Shown: positions 1 through 6,771, counted from the stretch's first letter. The stretch is 15,025 bases of DNA from CAZOJJ01 sp964580105 (GCA_964580105.1 CAZOJJ010000065.1:1-15025), one strand, 5' to 3'. Made by a program: numbers and translations. Notes: generated by a model not told the origin, from the letters alone.

Positions 1-75
1 TGGTAGCGGGGGCGGGATTCGAACCCGCGATCTTCGGGTTATGAGCCCGACGAGATACCACTTCTCCACCCCGCA
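1..75 (-). tRNA. Initiator tRNA-fMet (anticodon CAU), CCA encoded
   Basis: The reverse complement folds into a complete 75-nt cloverleaf. The acceptor 5' strand is TGCGGGG, the D stem is GAGA/TCTC with loop AGTGGTA, and the anticodon stem is TCGGG/CCCGA around CTCATAA. The T stem is GCGGG/CCCGC around TTCGAAT, followed by CCCCGCT, discriminator A and encoded CCA. Three features mark it as initiator and not elongator: three consecutive G-C pairs at the base of the anticodon stem, an A11-U24 pair in the D stem, and a mismatch at 1-72. That mismatch is U1-U72 instead of the usual C1-A72. The D loop is two nucleotides shorter than in E. coli tRNA-fMet. It is transcribed away from the serine cluster. 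Confidence 0.95.
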
Positions 76-85
76 GTGGGGACAC

Positions 86-93
86 CCAATATA
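86..93 (-). promoter_or_regulatory. Putative -7 element for the initiator tRNA
   Basis: On the minus strand the sequence TATATTGG lies 10 nt upstream of the mature tRNA 5' end. It fits the Bacteroidota primary-sigma -7 pattern TAnnTTTG at 7 of 8 positions. I see no TTTG at the expected -33 distance, so this is a half-supported promoter. The short spacing would leave a very short 5' leader. Confidence 0.4.
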
Positions 94-160
94 CGGCGTC
101 GGCACAGAGGCGTCCGGCCGAGCGTGTGAAGATCCGTCGAGAGCCCGGCGAAGAGGGGGA

Positions 161-190
161 GGCGCCGCATGGCGCCGCCGCGCTATTTTG
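161..190 (+). promoter_or_regulatory. Possible promoter region of the DUF1015 gene
   Basis: TATTTTG at 184-190 resembles a -7 element one base short of TAnnTTTG and lies 34 nt before the ATG at 225. Just upstream, GGCGCC-GCAT-GGCGCC (161-176) forms a 6-bp inverted repeat with a 4-nt loop. That could be an operator or chance in GC-rich DNA. No -33 TTG is visible. Nothing else is recognisable between the tRNA promoter and the ATG. Confidence 0.25.
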
Positions 191-224
191 CCCGCCCTTC
201 CCGCTTTCATCGTCACCCACCTCG

Positions 225-1421
225 ATGGCCACGGTTCGCGCCTTCCGCGCCCTCCGCCCCCACCCCGACTTCGCCGAGCAGGTCGCCTCCGTCCCCTACG
301 ACGTCATCGACAGCGCCGAGGCGCGCGAGCTCGCCCGCGGCAACCCCCACTCGTTCCTCCACGTCATCCGCCCGGAAATCGACCTGCCCGAGGGCACCGA
401 CGAACACGACGCCGCCGTCTATGAGCAGGGCGCCGAGAACCTCCGCCGGCTCGCCGAGGGCGAGTCGTTCGTCGAGGAGGCCGAGCCGGCACTCTACGTC
501 TACCGCCTCGTCATGAACGGGCGCGCGCAGACCGGCATCTTCGGCCTCGTCTCCGTCGAGGAGTACGACGACGACGTCATCCTCAAGCACGAGAAGACCC
601 GGCCGGACAAGGAGGACGACCGCACGCGGCACATCCTCACGCAGCGCGCCCACGCCGAGCCGGTCATGCTCACCTACCGCGGCACCGACGCCATCGACGA
701 GGCGGTCGAGGCGGCCATGGAGGCCGAGCCGCTCTACGACTTCCAGGCCAAGGACTACGTCCGCCACACCATCTGGCGCATGCCCGACCCGCGCGCCGTC
801 GAACACGCCTTCGGCGAGGTGGACGTGCTCTACGTGGCCGACGGGCACCACCGCTCGGCCGCCGCCAGCCGCGTGGCGAAGGAGCTGCCGGACGTGGAGG
901 GCGCCCAGTACTTCATGGCCGTCCTCTTCCCGATGGAGGAGATGGAGATCATGCCGTACAACCGGGTCATCCGACGGCTGCCCGTCGGGAAGCAGCGGTT
1001 CCTGGAGCAGCTCCGCCACCGCTTCGACGTGGAGGAGACGTACTTTGCCGAGCCCGAGGAGCCGGGCACCGTCGGCCTCTACCTCGGCGACGGCTGGTAC
1101 CGCCTCCGCCTCCCCGAAACCGAGCGCGACGGCGTGGCCGACACGCTCGACGTGGCCCGCCTGAACGAGTTCGTCCTAGAGCCCATGCTCGGCATCACCG
1201 ATCCCCGAACGGACACCAACATCGCGTTCGTCGGCGGCATCCGGGGGACGGGCGAGCTGGAGCGCCTCGTCAACACGGGCGAGGCGGCTCTCGCCATTTC
1301 GATGTATCCCACCAGCCCCGAGGAGCTGCTCGACGTCTCCGACGCCGGCGAGCTGATGCCGCCGAAGTCGACGTGGTTCGAGCCCAAGCTCCGCAGCGGC
1401 CTGCTGGTACACCGCTTCTAG
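225..1421 (+). CDS. DUF1015 family protein with a DGHHR (ParB/SerK-like) motif
   Basis: A 398-residue protein of the DUF1015 family. The ATG at 225 is chosen because the family begins with a short strand like MATVRAFRALRP. The upstream GTG at 126 would add 33 low-complexity residues that do not look like the family. Visible signatures are VPYDVI near residue 20, NPHSFLHVIRPEIDLP near 40, KHEKTRPDKEDDR at 121-133, DGHHR at 206-210, and MPYNRVIR in the C-terminal half. The DGHHR box resembles the nucleotide/phosphate-handling motif of ParB-fold serine kinases (SerK, SbnI). Genes of this family often sit beside serA and serC in Bacteroidota, as here. A role in serine or phosphoserine metabolism is an inference from context. 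No signal peptide or membrane segment is present, so it is probably cytosolic. Confidence 0.9.
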   Translation: MATVRAFRALRPHPDFAEQVASVPYDVIDSAEARELARGNPHSFLHVIRPEIDLPEGTDEHDAAVYEQGAENLRRLAEGESFVEEAEPALYVYRLVMNGRAQTGIFGLVSVEEYDDDVILKHEKTRPDKEDDRTRHILTQRAHAEPVMLTYRGTDAIDEAVEAAMEAEPLYDFQAKDYVRHTIWRMPDPRAVEHAFGEVDVLYVADGHHRSAAASRVAKELPDVEGAQYFMAVLFPMEEMEIMPYNRVIRRLPVGKQRFLEQLRHRFDVEETYFAEPEEPGTVGLYLGDGWYRLRLPETERDGVADTLDVARLNEFVLEPMLGITDPRTDTNIAFVGGIRGTGELERLVNTGEAALAISMYPTSPEELLDVSDAGELMPPKSTWFEPKLRSGLLVHRF

Positions 1422-1431
1422 CCTGGCAGGT

Positions 1432-1485
1432 GGATGAGGGCAGATGGCTGATTGACAGCGACCCGTCATCCATCGGCACTCATCC
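1432..1485 (+). promoter_or_regulatory. Long imperfect inverted repeat (leader hairpin) before serA
   Basis: Two 16-nt arms, GGATGAG-GGCA-GATGG (1432-1447) and CCATC-GGCA-CTCATCC (1470-1485), pair at 14 of 16 positions. The two mismatches are G-A oppositions that flank a central G-C/C-G step. The loop is 22 nt. The structure fills most of the 77-nt gap between the DUF1015 gene and the serA ATG at 1499. No U-run follows, so it is not a classical terminator. It could be an attenuator-like leader, an RNA-stability element or an operator. Confidence 0.5.
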
Positions 1486-1498
1486 CTCGTCCATTCCC

Positions 1499-2701
1499 AT
1501 GACCGTTCTCATCGCCGACGCCTTCTCCGAGGCCGGGCAGGACGCCCTCCGCGCCGCCGGCCACGTCGTCGTCTACGACCCCTCGCTCAAGGGCCACGCG
1601 CTCACCGAGGCCCTCGCGCAGCACAACCCGCAGACCCTCATCGTCCGCTCGACGCAGGTCACGGCCGCCGACCTCGACGCGTCGGACAACCTGGAGCTGA
1701 TCGTCCGCGCCGGCGCCGGCTACGACACCATCGACGTGGACGGCGCGTCGCGGCGGGGCATCTTCGTGGCCAACTGCCCCGGCAAGAACGCCGCGGCCGT
1801 GGCCGAACTCGCCTTCGGGCTCATCCTCGCGCTCGACCGCCGCATCCCCGAGAACGTGGCCGACGCCCGCCGGGGACGGTGGAACAAGAAGGGGTACTCC
1901 GAGGCGCGGGGCATCCGGGGGCGCACGCTCGGCCTGCTGGGCATGGGCAACATCGGCCGCGAGATGGTCGCGCGGGCGAAGGCCTTCGGGATGCCCGTCG
2001 TGGCGTGGAGCCGGTCGCTGACCGACGGCGAGGCCGCCGCGCTCGGCGTCCGCCGCGCCGCGACCCCGCTCGACGTGGCCCGCGAGGCCGACGTGGTGAG
2101 CGTCCACGTGGCCGGCGCGCCCGAGACGAAGCACCTCGTGAACGCCGAGTTCGTGGCGGCGATGAGGCCGGGCGCCTTCCTCGTCAACACCGCGCGCGCC
2201 TCGGTGATGGACGAGGAGGCCGTCGCCCGCGCCATCGAGGAGAAGGGCCTCCGCGTGGCCACCGACGTGCCGGCCGGCGAGCCCGCCGACAAGGCCGGCG
2301 AGTGGCGGCACCCGCTGGCCGACCGCGAGGGCTTCTACATCACGCACCACATCGGCGCCTCGACCGAGCAGGCCACCGAGGCCATCGGCGACGAGGCCGT
2401 GCGCATCGCGCTCACCTACGCCGAGACCGGCCGCGTGCCCAACTGCGTCAACCTCGCCGAGCACTCGCCCGCGACGCACCTGCTCACGGTCCGCCACCTC
2501 GACCAGGTCGGCGTGCTGGCCGGCGTGCTCGACGCCGTCCGCGAGGCGGGCTGGAACGTGCAGGAGATGGAGAACCTGATCTTCGCCGGGGCCGAGGCCG
2601 CCTGCGCCCGCATCCGCTTCGACGGCCGGCCGGACGCCCGCACGCTCGACCGCATCCGGAACCAGGAGCACGTTCTCAACGCGACGGTGATCGAGCTGTA
2701 A
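1499..2701 (+). CDS. serA: D-3-phosphoglycerate dehydrogenase with C-terminal ACT domain
   Basis: A 400-residue NAD-dependent dehydrogenase that oxidises 3-phosphoglycerate to 3-phosphohydroxypyruvate, the first step of serine synthesis. The Rossmann fingerprint is G148-M-G150-N-I-G153. The catalytic triad of the family is visible: R233 in VNTARASV, E261 in DVPAGEP and H284 in HHIGAST. The last ~75 residues (from about 325) form a single ACT domain, which in this family senses serine. The length matches the E. coli-type enzyme (about 410). The ATG at 1499 gives the usual N-terminus MTVLIADAF; the longer reading frame runs back into the DUF1015 gene. It follows that gene by 77 nt, which hold a long inverted repeat. 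Together with serC at 3328 it makes phosphoserine. An adjacent-family 2-hydroxyacid dehydrogenase is possible, but the ACT domain and serC context argue for SerA. Confidence 0.93.
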   Translation: MTVLIADAFSEAGQDALRAAGHVVVYDPSLKGHALTEALAQHNPQTLIVRSTQVTAADLDASDNLELIVRAGAGYDTIDVDGASRRGIFVANCPGKNAAAVAELAFGLILALDRRIPENVADARRGRWNKKGYSEARGIRGRTLGLLGMGNIGREMVARAKAFGMPVVAWSRSLTDGEAAALGVRRAATPLDVAREADVVSVHVAGAPETKHLVNAEFVAAMRPGAFLVNTARASVMDEEAVARAIEEKGLRVATDVPAGEPADKAGEWRHPLADREGFYITHHIGASTEQATEAIGDEAVRIALTYAETGRVPNCVNLAEHSPATHLLTVRHLDQVGVLAGVLDAVREAGWNVQEMENLIFAGAEAACARIRFDGRPDARTLDRIRNQEHVLNATVIEL

Positions 2702-2723
2702 CGAAGGGGTGAACACCACGTAC

Positions 2724-2743
2724 GGTGCTACCTTCTTAGCACC
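2724..2743 (+). promoter_or_regulatory. Perfect 7-bp inverted repeat overlapping a -7-like element
   Basis: GGTGCTA (2724-2730) and TAGCACC (2737-2743) form a perfect hairpin with loop CCTTCT. The stretch TACCTTCT (2729-2736) inside it resembles a TAnnTTTG -7 element 25 nt before the ATG at 2762. No U-tract follows. It may be an operator over the promoter of the small secreted-protein gene, or a weak hairpin ending serA transcription. Confidence 0.4.
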
Positions 2744-2761
2744 CACTCAACCTCGCCCCCC

Positions 2762-3238
2762 ATGCCCCGCCTGTTTCCGCTCGTCGCCCTCCTGCTCCTC
2801 GCCCCCGCCGCCGTCGCTCAGGCGGACGCCGCCCAAGACGACGAGGCCGCCCAAGACGACGAGGCCGCCGTCCTCGCCGCCGTCAACGAGCTGTGGGAGG
2901 CCATGCGCACGGGCGACTCCACGCGCGCCCGCGCCGTCATCCACCCCGAAGCGCGCGGCTACACCGTCGGGATGCGCGGCGGGCAGGCCGCCCTGATGCA
3001 GGGCGCGCCCGAGGATTTCATCACCGCCATCGGCACGCCGCACGACGAGGTGTGGGACGAGCGCGTGACCAACGAGGAGGTCCGCCTCGACGGGCCGCTG
3101 GCCACCTACTACGCCGACTACGAGTTCTGGCTCGGCGACGAGCGGAGCCACTGCGGCGTGGACGCCTTCCAACTGATGAAGACGGAGTCAGGCTGGCAGC
3201 TCTTCGTGCTCACCGACACGCGCCGCGCCTGCGAGTAG
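2762..3238 (+). CDS. Secreted small protein, probably NTF2/SnoaL-like fold
   Basis: A 158-residue protein with a clear N-terminal signal peptide: R3, a hydrophobic run LFPLVALLLLAPAAVA, and a likely cleavage after AVA or AQA near residues 19-21. No lipobox cysteine is present, so export to the periplasm or outside is likely. The mature part starts with a duplicated acidic segment (AAQDDE twice). It continues with AVLAAVNELWEAMRTGD and VIHPEARG, the look of a DUF4440/SnoaL-like domain; assignment to that fold is by pattern only. Two cysteines, C131 and C157, could form a disulfide. The gene lies between serA and serC, which is not an expected place for an exported protein. No catalytic residues can be named and the function is unknown. 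Confidence 0.85.
   Translation: MPRLFPLVALLLLAPAAVAQADAAQDDEAAQDDEAAVLAAVNELWEAMRTGDSTRARAVIHPEARGYTVGMRGGQAALMQGAPEDFITAIGTPHDEVWDERVTNEEVRLDGPLATYYADYEFWLGDERSHCGVDAFQLMKTESGWQLFVLTDTRRACE
2831..2866 (+). repeat. Perfect 18-bp tandem duplication in coding sequence
   Basis: The unit GCCCAAGACGACGAGGCC occurs twice back to back (2831-2848 and 2849-2866) and encodes AQDDEA twice, immediately after the predicted signal-peptide cleavage region. The unit is a multiple of three, so the frame is kept. It probably arose by replication slippage and lengthens an acidic linker. Confidence 0.95.
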
Positions 3239-3267
3239 CCGGGCGAGAATCCGCGTGGCGGAACCGC

Positions 3268-3295
3268 TTGACGGGAGGAGGCATCGGTATATTTC
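3268..3295 (+). promoter_or_regulatory. Putative Bacteroidota-type promoter of serC
   Basis: TTG at 3268-3270 and TATATTTC at 3288-3295 are 17 nt apart and lie in the 89-nt gap before serC. The pair resembles the Bacteroidota -33 (TTTG) and -7 (TAnnTTTG) elements, although the usual spacing is about 19. Read as an E. coli sigma70 promoter (TTGACG then TATATT) the spacing is only 14, which is too short. The -7 element is 32 nt from the ATG at 3328. It suggests serC and the following gene can be transcribed separately from serA. Confidence 0.5.
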
Positions 3296-3327
3296 CGGCC
3301 TCCTCCCGCCTTTTTCTGCACGTCGCC

Positions 3328-4437
3328 ATGCCTACCGCCACCGCCGTCGAACCCCGCCTCCACAACTTCTCCGCCGGCCCCGGCGCGCTCCCCACCGAGG
3401 TCATGGAGGAGGTCCGCGACGAACTGCCCGCCTACCCCGGCCTCGGCGCCTCCATCGTGGAGGTCAGCCACCGCTCGGCCGCCTACACCGAGATCCACGA
3501 GAACGCCGTCGCCGCAATGAAGCGGCTGCTCGGCCTCGGCGACGACTGGCACGTGCTCTTCCTCCAGGGCGGCGCCTCGCTGCAGTTCCACCAGGTCCCC
3601 CTCAACTTCCTCCCCGAGGGCGGTACGGCCGACTACCTCAACACAGGGGAGTGGAGCAAGAAAGCGATCAAGGAGGCGCAGATCGTCGCCCGGACGCGCG
3701 GCGCGACGATCAACGTCGCCGCCAGCAGCGAGGACGCGCAGTTCGCCTACATCCCCGAGCGGGCGGCGTGGCGGCTCTCGCCCGACGCGGCCTACCTCCA
3801 CTTCACGAGCAACAACACCATCTATGGTACCGAGTTCGACGCGGACCCCGAGGTGGACGTGCCCCTCGTCTGCGACGCGTCGTCCGACTTCCTGAGCCGG
3901 CCCATCCGCACCGAGCGGTACGGCCTCATCTACGCCGGCGCCCAGAAGAACATCGGCCCGGCCGGCGCCGCCGCCGTCCTCCTCCGCGACGACTTCTTCC
4001 AGCGGCGCCACGGCGGCCTCCCGACGATGCTCGACTACGGCACGCACACGGCCAAGCTGTTCAACACGCCGCCCGTCTTCGCCGTCTACATCATCGAGAA
4101 GGTGCTCCGCTGGATCGAGCGCAACGGCGGCCTGGAGGCGATGGCCGCGCGCAACGACGAGAAGGCCCGCCTCCTCTACGGCGCCATCGACGCGACGGAC
4201 TTCTACCGGGGCACCGCCCGCAAGGACTCCCGCTCCAGGATGAACGTGACGTTCCGGCTCCCGAGCGAGGCCCTGGAAGCGAAGTTCGTGCAGGAGGCGA
4301 AGGGCGAAGGGCTCCTCGCGCTCAAGGGCTACCGGACCGTCGGCGGCATCCGGGCCTCCATCTACAACGCCGTCTCGCTGGAGTCCGTCCAGGCGCTCGT
4401 GGACTTCATGCGGCGGTTCGAGCAGGCCAACGGCTGA
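3328..4437 (+). CDS. serC: Phosphoserine aminotransferase
   Basis: A 369-residue PLP-dependent class V aminotransferase that converts 3-phosphohydroxypyruvate plus glutamate to phosphoserine plus 2-oxoglutarate. The same enzyme can serve pyridoxal-5-phosphate synthesis. It begins HNFSAGPGALP, the family hallmark. It carries HRS near residue 48 and FLQGGASLQF near 75 for phosphate binding, TSNNTIYGTEF for substrate, DASSDFLSR, and the Schiff-base lysine K207 in GAQKNIGPAG. It ends with the conserved GGIRASIYNAV. Length is normal (about 360). The ATG at 3328 is chosen because it lies a few residues before the conserved start; the upstream open frame overlaps the secreted-protein gene and is spurious. 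A GTG-started oxygenase gene follows 5 nt after the stop, so the two are probably co-transcribed. Confidence 0.97.
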   Translation: MPTATAVEPRLHNFSAGPGALPTEVMEEVRDELPAYPGLGASIVEVSHRSAAYTEIHENAVAAMKRLLGLGDDWHVLFLQGGASLQFHQVPLNFLPEGGTADYLNTGEWSKKAIKEAQIVARTRGATINVAASSEDAQFAYIPERAAWRLSPDAAYLHFTSNNTIYGTEFDADPEVDVPLVCDASSDFLSRPIRTERYGLIYAGAQKNIGPAGAAAVLLRDDFFQRRHGGLPTMLDYGTHTAKLFNTPPVFAVYIIEKVLRWIERNGGLEAMAARNDEKARLLYGAIDATDFYRGTARKDSRSRMNVTFRLPSEALEAKFVQEAKGEGLLALKGYRTVGGIRASIYNAVSLESVQALVDFMRRFEQANG

Positions 4438-4442
4438 CGCCG

Positions 4443-5063
4443 GTGACGCCCGACTCCGCGCGCCTCGGCGCGCTGATCGATGCCCTCGCCAAGCGCGAGT
4501 GGGTCGTCGCCGACGGCCTCTTTCCCCGCGCGCTGGTGGACGGGCTCCGCGAGGAGGCCAGGGCGGCCTGGGCCGATGCGGCCTTCCGCCACGCCCGCGT
4601 CGGCCCGGCCGGGGATCGCCACCTCATGCCGGAGGTCCGCACCGACCACGTGCTGTGGCTCGACCCGGAGGCGCTGACCCCGCTCCAGGCCGAGTACTGG
4701 GTGTGGGTCGACGCCCTGCGCGAGCGAATCCGCCGCGAGCTGTTCCTTCCGCTCGTGGACTTCGAGGCGCACCTGGCCGTCTACCCGCCCGGCGCGTTCT
4801 ACAGGCGCCACCTCGACCAGTTCAAGTTCGTCCAGCGCCGTCTCGTCTCCTGCATCCTTTACCTCAACCCCGACTGGGCGGAGGGCGACGGCGGCCAGCT
4901 CCGGATTTACGAGCCCGACGGCGCGGGCGGCGAGCGGAGCCACGACGTGCTTCCCGAGCCCGGGCGCTTCGTCTGCTTCCGCAGCGACACGGTCCCGCAC
5001 GAGGTGCTGCCGGCCACGCGGGAGCGGTACAGCCTGACCGGCTGGATGCGTCGTGCGGGCTGA
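4443..5063 (+). CDS. EGLN/PHD-like 2-oxoglutarate/Fe(II) prolyl hydroxylase
   Basis: A 206-residue double-stranded beta-helix dioxygenase. The iron triad is H123-x-D125 (in RRHLDQF) and H186 (in DTVPHEV). The 2-oxoglutarate-binding arginine is R195 (in ERYSLTGW). The 9-residue spacing H186 to R195 equals that between H374 and R383 of human PHD2. RLVSCILYLNPDW and GGQLRIYE are typical of the SM-20/EGLN branch. Bacterial members such as Pseudomonas PPHD hydroxylate a proline of EF-Tu; a protein-prolyl target is therefore inferred here, not shown. GTG at 4443 is the only sensible start: it lies 5 nt after serC, and no in-frame ATG precedes the conserved domain. The enzyme consumes 2-oxoglutarate, the co-product of SerC. 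Two hairpins follow. Confidence 0.88.
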   Translation: MTPDSARLGALIDALAKREWVVADGLFPRALVDGLREEARAAWADAAFRHARVGPAGDRHLMPEVRTDHVLWLDPEALTPLQAEYWVWVDALRERIRRELFLPLVDFEAHLAVYPPGAFYRRHLDQFKFVQRRLVSCILYLNPDWAEGDGGQLRIYEPDGAGGERSHDVLPEPGRFVCFRSDTVPHEVLPATRERYSLTGWMRRAG

Positions 5064-5069
5064 GCGCGG

Positions 5070-5099
5070 GCTGCGCAGGGGCGGGGGCGGCTGTGCAGC
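5070..5099 (+). terminator. First hairpin after the serine cluster
   Basis: GCTGCGCAG (5070-5078) pairs with CTGTGCAGC (5091-5099) over 9 bp with one G-U wobble. The 12-nt loop is G-rich (GGGCGGGGGCGG). It begins 7 nt after the hydroxylase stop codon and has no U-run. It may protect the mRNA 3' end or assist the terminator directly downstream. Confidence 0.45.
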
Positions 5100-5106
5100 G
5101 TGTGCG

Positions 5107-5133
5107 CCGCGGGCACGCCGTGCCCGCGGTTTT
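5107..5133 (+). terminator. Intrinsic terminator of the serine cluster
   Basis: A perfect 10-bp stem CCGCGGGCAC (5107-5116) / GTGCCCGCGG (5120-5129) with a 3-nt loop GCC is followed by TTTT (5130-5133). This is the best Rho-independent terminator in the window. It separates the serine cluster from the transhydrogenase genes. The remaining gap to 5278 holds GC-rich sequence with possible but unconvincing promoter elements. Confidence 0.85.
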
Positions 5134-5278
5134 CCTGGCGAGGGCCGGGGAAGGAGGCGCCGCGTGCGCCTGGCACGGCGCTTGACGAGCGAGCGGCTAC
5201 CGTCCCGCCCGTTGCGTGTCTGGCCCGTACGCCGTACCGTGAGGCCGGAGACCGCCTTTGCTTCACCTCGTTTCGCCC

Positions 5279-6424
5279 ATGCCGCTCACCCTCGGAGTCC
5301 CCCGTGAAGCCACCCCCGGCGAGACCCGCGTCGCCCTCACGCCCGACGTTGCGCAGCGCCTCACCAAGAAGGGCACGGAGGTCGTCGTCGAGCGCGGCGC
5401 GGGGGCGGACGCCTGCTACCCCGACCCCGAGTTTGCGGCCGCCGGCTGCCGCCTCGGTGACCGCGCCGACGCCCTCGCCGCCGACGTCGTCGCCACCGTG
5501 CAGGGGCTCGGCGAGGCCGACCTGCCCGGCCTCGCGCCCGGCCGCATCGTCATCGGCCTGCTCCGCCCGCTCGACGACCCGGCCGGGATGGAGCGCCTTG
5601 CGGAGGCCGGTGTCACCGCCCTCGCGATGGAACTCGTCCCCCGCATCACGCGCGCCCAGAAGATGGACGCCCTCTCGGCGATGAGCACCGTCGCCGGCTA
5701 CAAGGCCGCCCTCCTGGCCGCCGACGAGTTGCCCAAGTTCTTCCCGCTCCTGACGACGGCCGCCGGGACGGTTCGCCCCGCGCGCGTGCTGGTCATCGGT
5801 GCGGGCGTGGCTGGGCTCCAGGCCCTCGCCACGGCCCGCCGCCTCGGCGCCGTGACGGCTGCGTACGACGTGCGCCCGGCCGCCCGCGAGCAGGTCGAGA
5901 GCGTCGGCGCCAGCTTCGTCGAGCTGGACCTCGACACGGCCGACAGCGAGGACCAGCGCGGCTACGCAAAGGCGCTCACCGAGGACCAGCAGGCGCGGCA
6001 GGTCGAATTGCTGGCCGCGCACGTCGCCGCGCACGACGTGGTGATCACGACGGCGCTCATCCCCGGCCGGCCCGCGCCGCTGCTCATCACGCAGGAGGGC
6101 GTCGAAGGCATGAAACCGGGCTCGGTCATCGTGGACCTCGCGGCGGCAAACGGCGGCAACTGCGCCCTCACGCGTGCCGACGAGCGCGTTCGGCACGGGG
6201 ACGTGACCCTCCTCGGCCCGACGAACCTTCCGGCCGCGATGCCCCTTCACGCCAGCCAGATGTACGCCCGCACCGTGCAGGCGCTCCTCCTCGACTACCT
6301 CACCGAGGCGGGCGCGTTCAACCTCGATCTGGAGGAGGAAATCCTCCAGAGCGCCGTCGTCACGCACGGCGGCGCCGTCGTCAACGAGCGCGTCCGCTCC
6401 ATGCTCAGCCCCGCCAGATCCTGA
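5279..6424 (+). CDS. pntAA: NAD(P) transhydrogenase alpha subunit, NAD-binding part
   Basis: A 381-residue soluble domain I of proton-translocating transhydrogenase, which binds NAD(H) and passes hydride to NADP+ held by PntB. It resembles alanine dehydrogenase/PntA: LGVPREATPGETRVALTPD at the N-terminus, the mobile-loop region RITRAQKMDALSAMSTVAGYKA near residue 125-145, and the Rossmann fingerprint G174-A-G176-V-A-G179 followed by AAYDVRP. The C-terminal VVDLAAANGGNCALT and LLGPTNLPAAMPLHASQMY are also typical. The ATG at 5279 gives the family start; an in-frame ATG 21 nt upstream is less likely. As in Rhodospirillum rubrum, the alpha subunit is split, so this protein ends before the membrane part, which follows after 7 nt. 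Confidence 0.96.
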   Translation: MPLTLGVPREATPGETRVALTPDVAQRLTKKGTEVVVERGAGADACYPDPEFAAAGCRLGDRADALAADVVATVQGLGEADLPGLAPGRIVIGLLRPLDDPAGMERLAEAGVTALAMELVPRITRAQKMDALSAMSTVAGYKAALLAADELPKFFPLLTTAAGTVRPARVLVIGAGVAGLQALATARRLGAVTAAYDVRPAAREQVESVGASFVELDLDTADSEDQRGYAKALTEDQQARQVELLAAHVAAHDVVITTALIPGRPAPLLITQEGVEGMKPGSVIVDLAAANGGNCALTRADERVRHGDVTLLGPTNLPAAMPLHASQMYARTVQALLLDYLTEAGAFNLDLEEEILQSAVVTHGGAVVNERVRSMLSPARS

Positions 6425-6431
6425 TTCCACC

Positions 6432-6752
<321 letters not shown>

Positions 6753-6771
6753 GGGCGTCCCCTTCGTACCG

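Noticed and set aside
1..75. Elongator tRNA-Met or tRNA-Ile2 with a CAU anticodon
   Set aside because: Three G-C pairs at the anticodon stem base, A11-U24 and an unpaired 1-72 position are initiator marks.
126..224. Upstream GTG extension of the DUF1015 gene by 33 codons
   Set aside because: The added residues are low-complexity and unlike the family. The region also holds the promoter-like TATTTTG, and the ATG at 225 gives the usual N-terminus.
3250..3267. Small hairpins TCCGC-GTG-GCGGA and GCGGAACCGC after the secreted-protein gene
   Set aside because: Stems of 4-5 bp with no U-run are expected by chance in this base composition.
3268..3293. E. coli-like sigma70 promoter TTGACG...TATATT before serC
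   Set aside because: Spacing is only 14 nt, too short for sigma70. The Bacteroidota-type reading with TATATTTC fits better.
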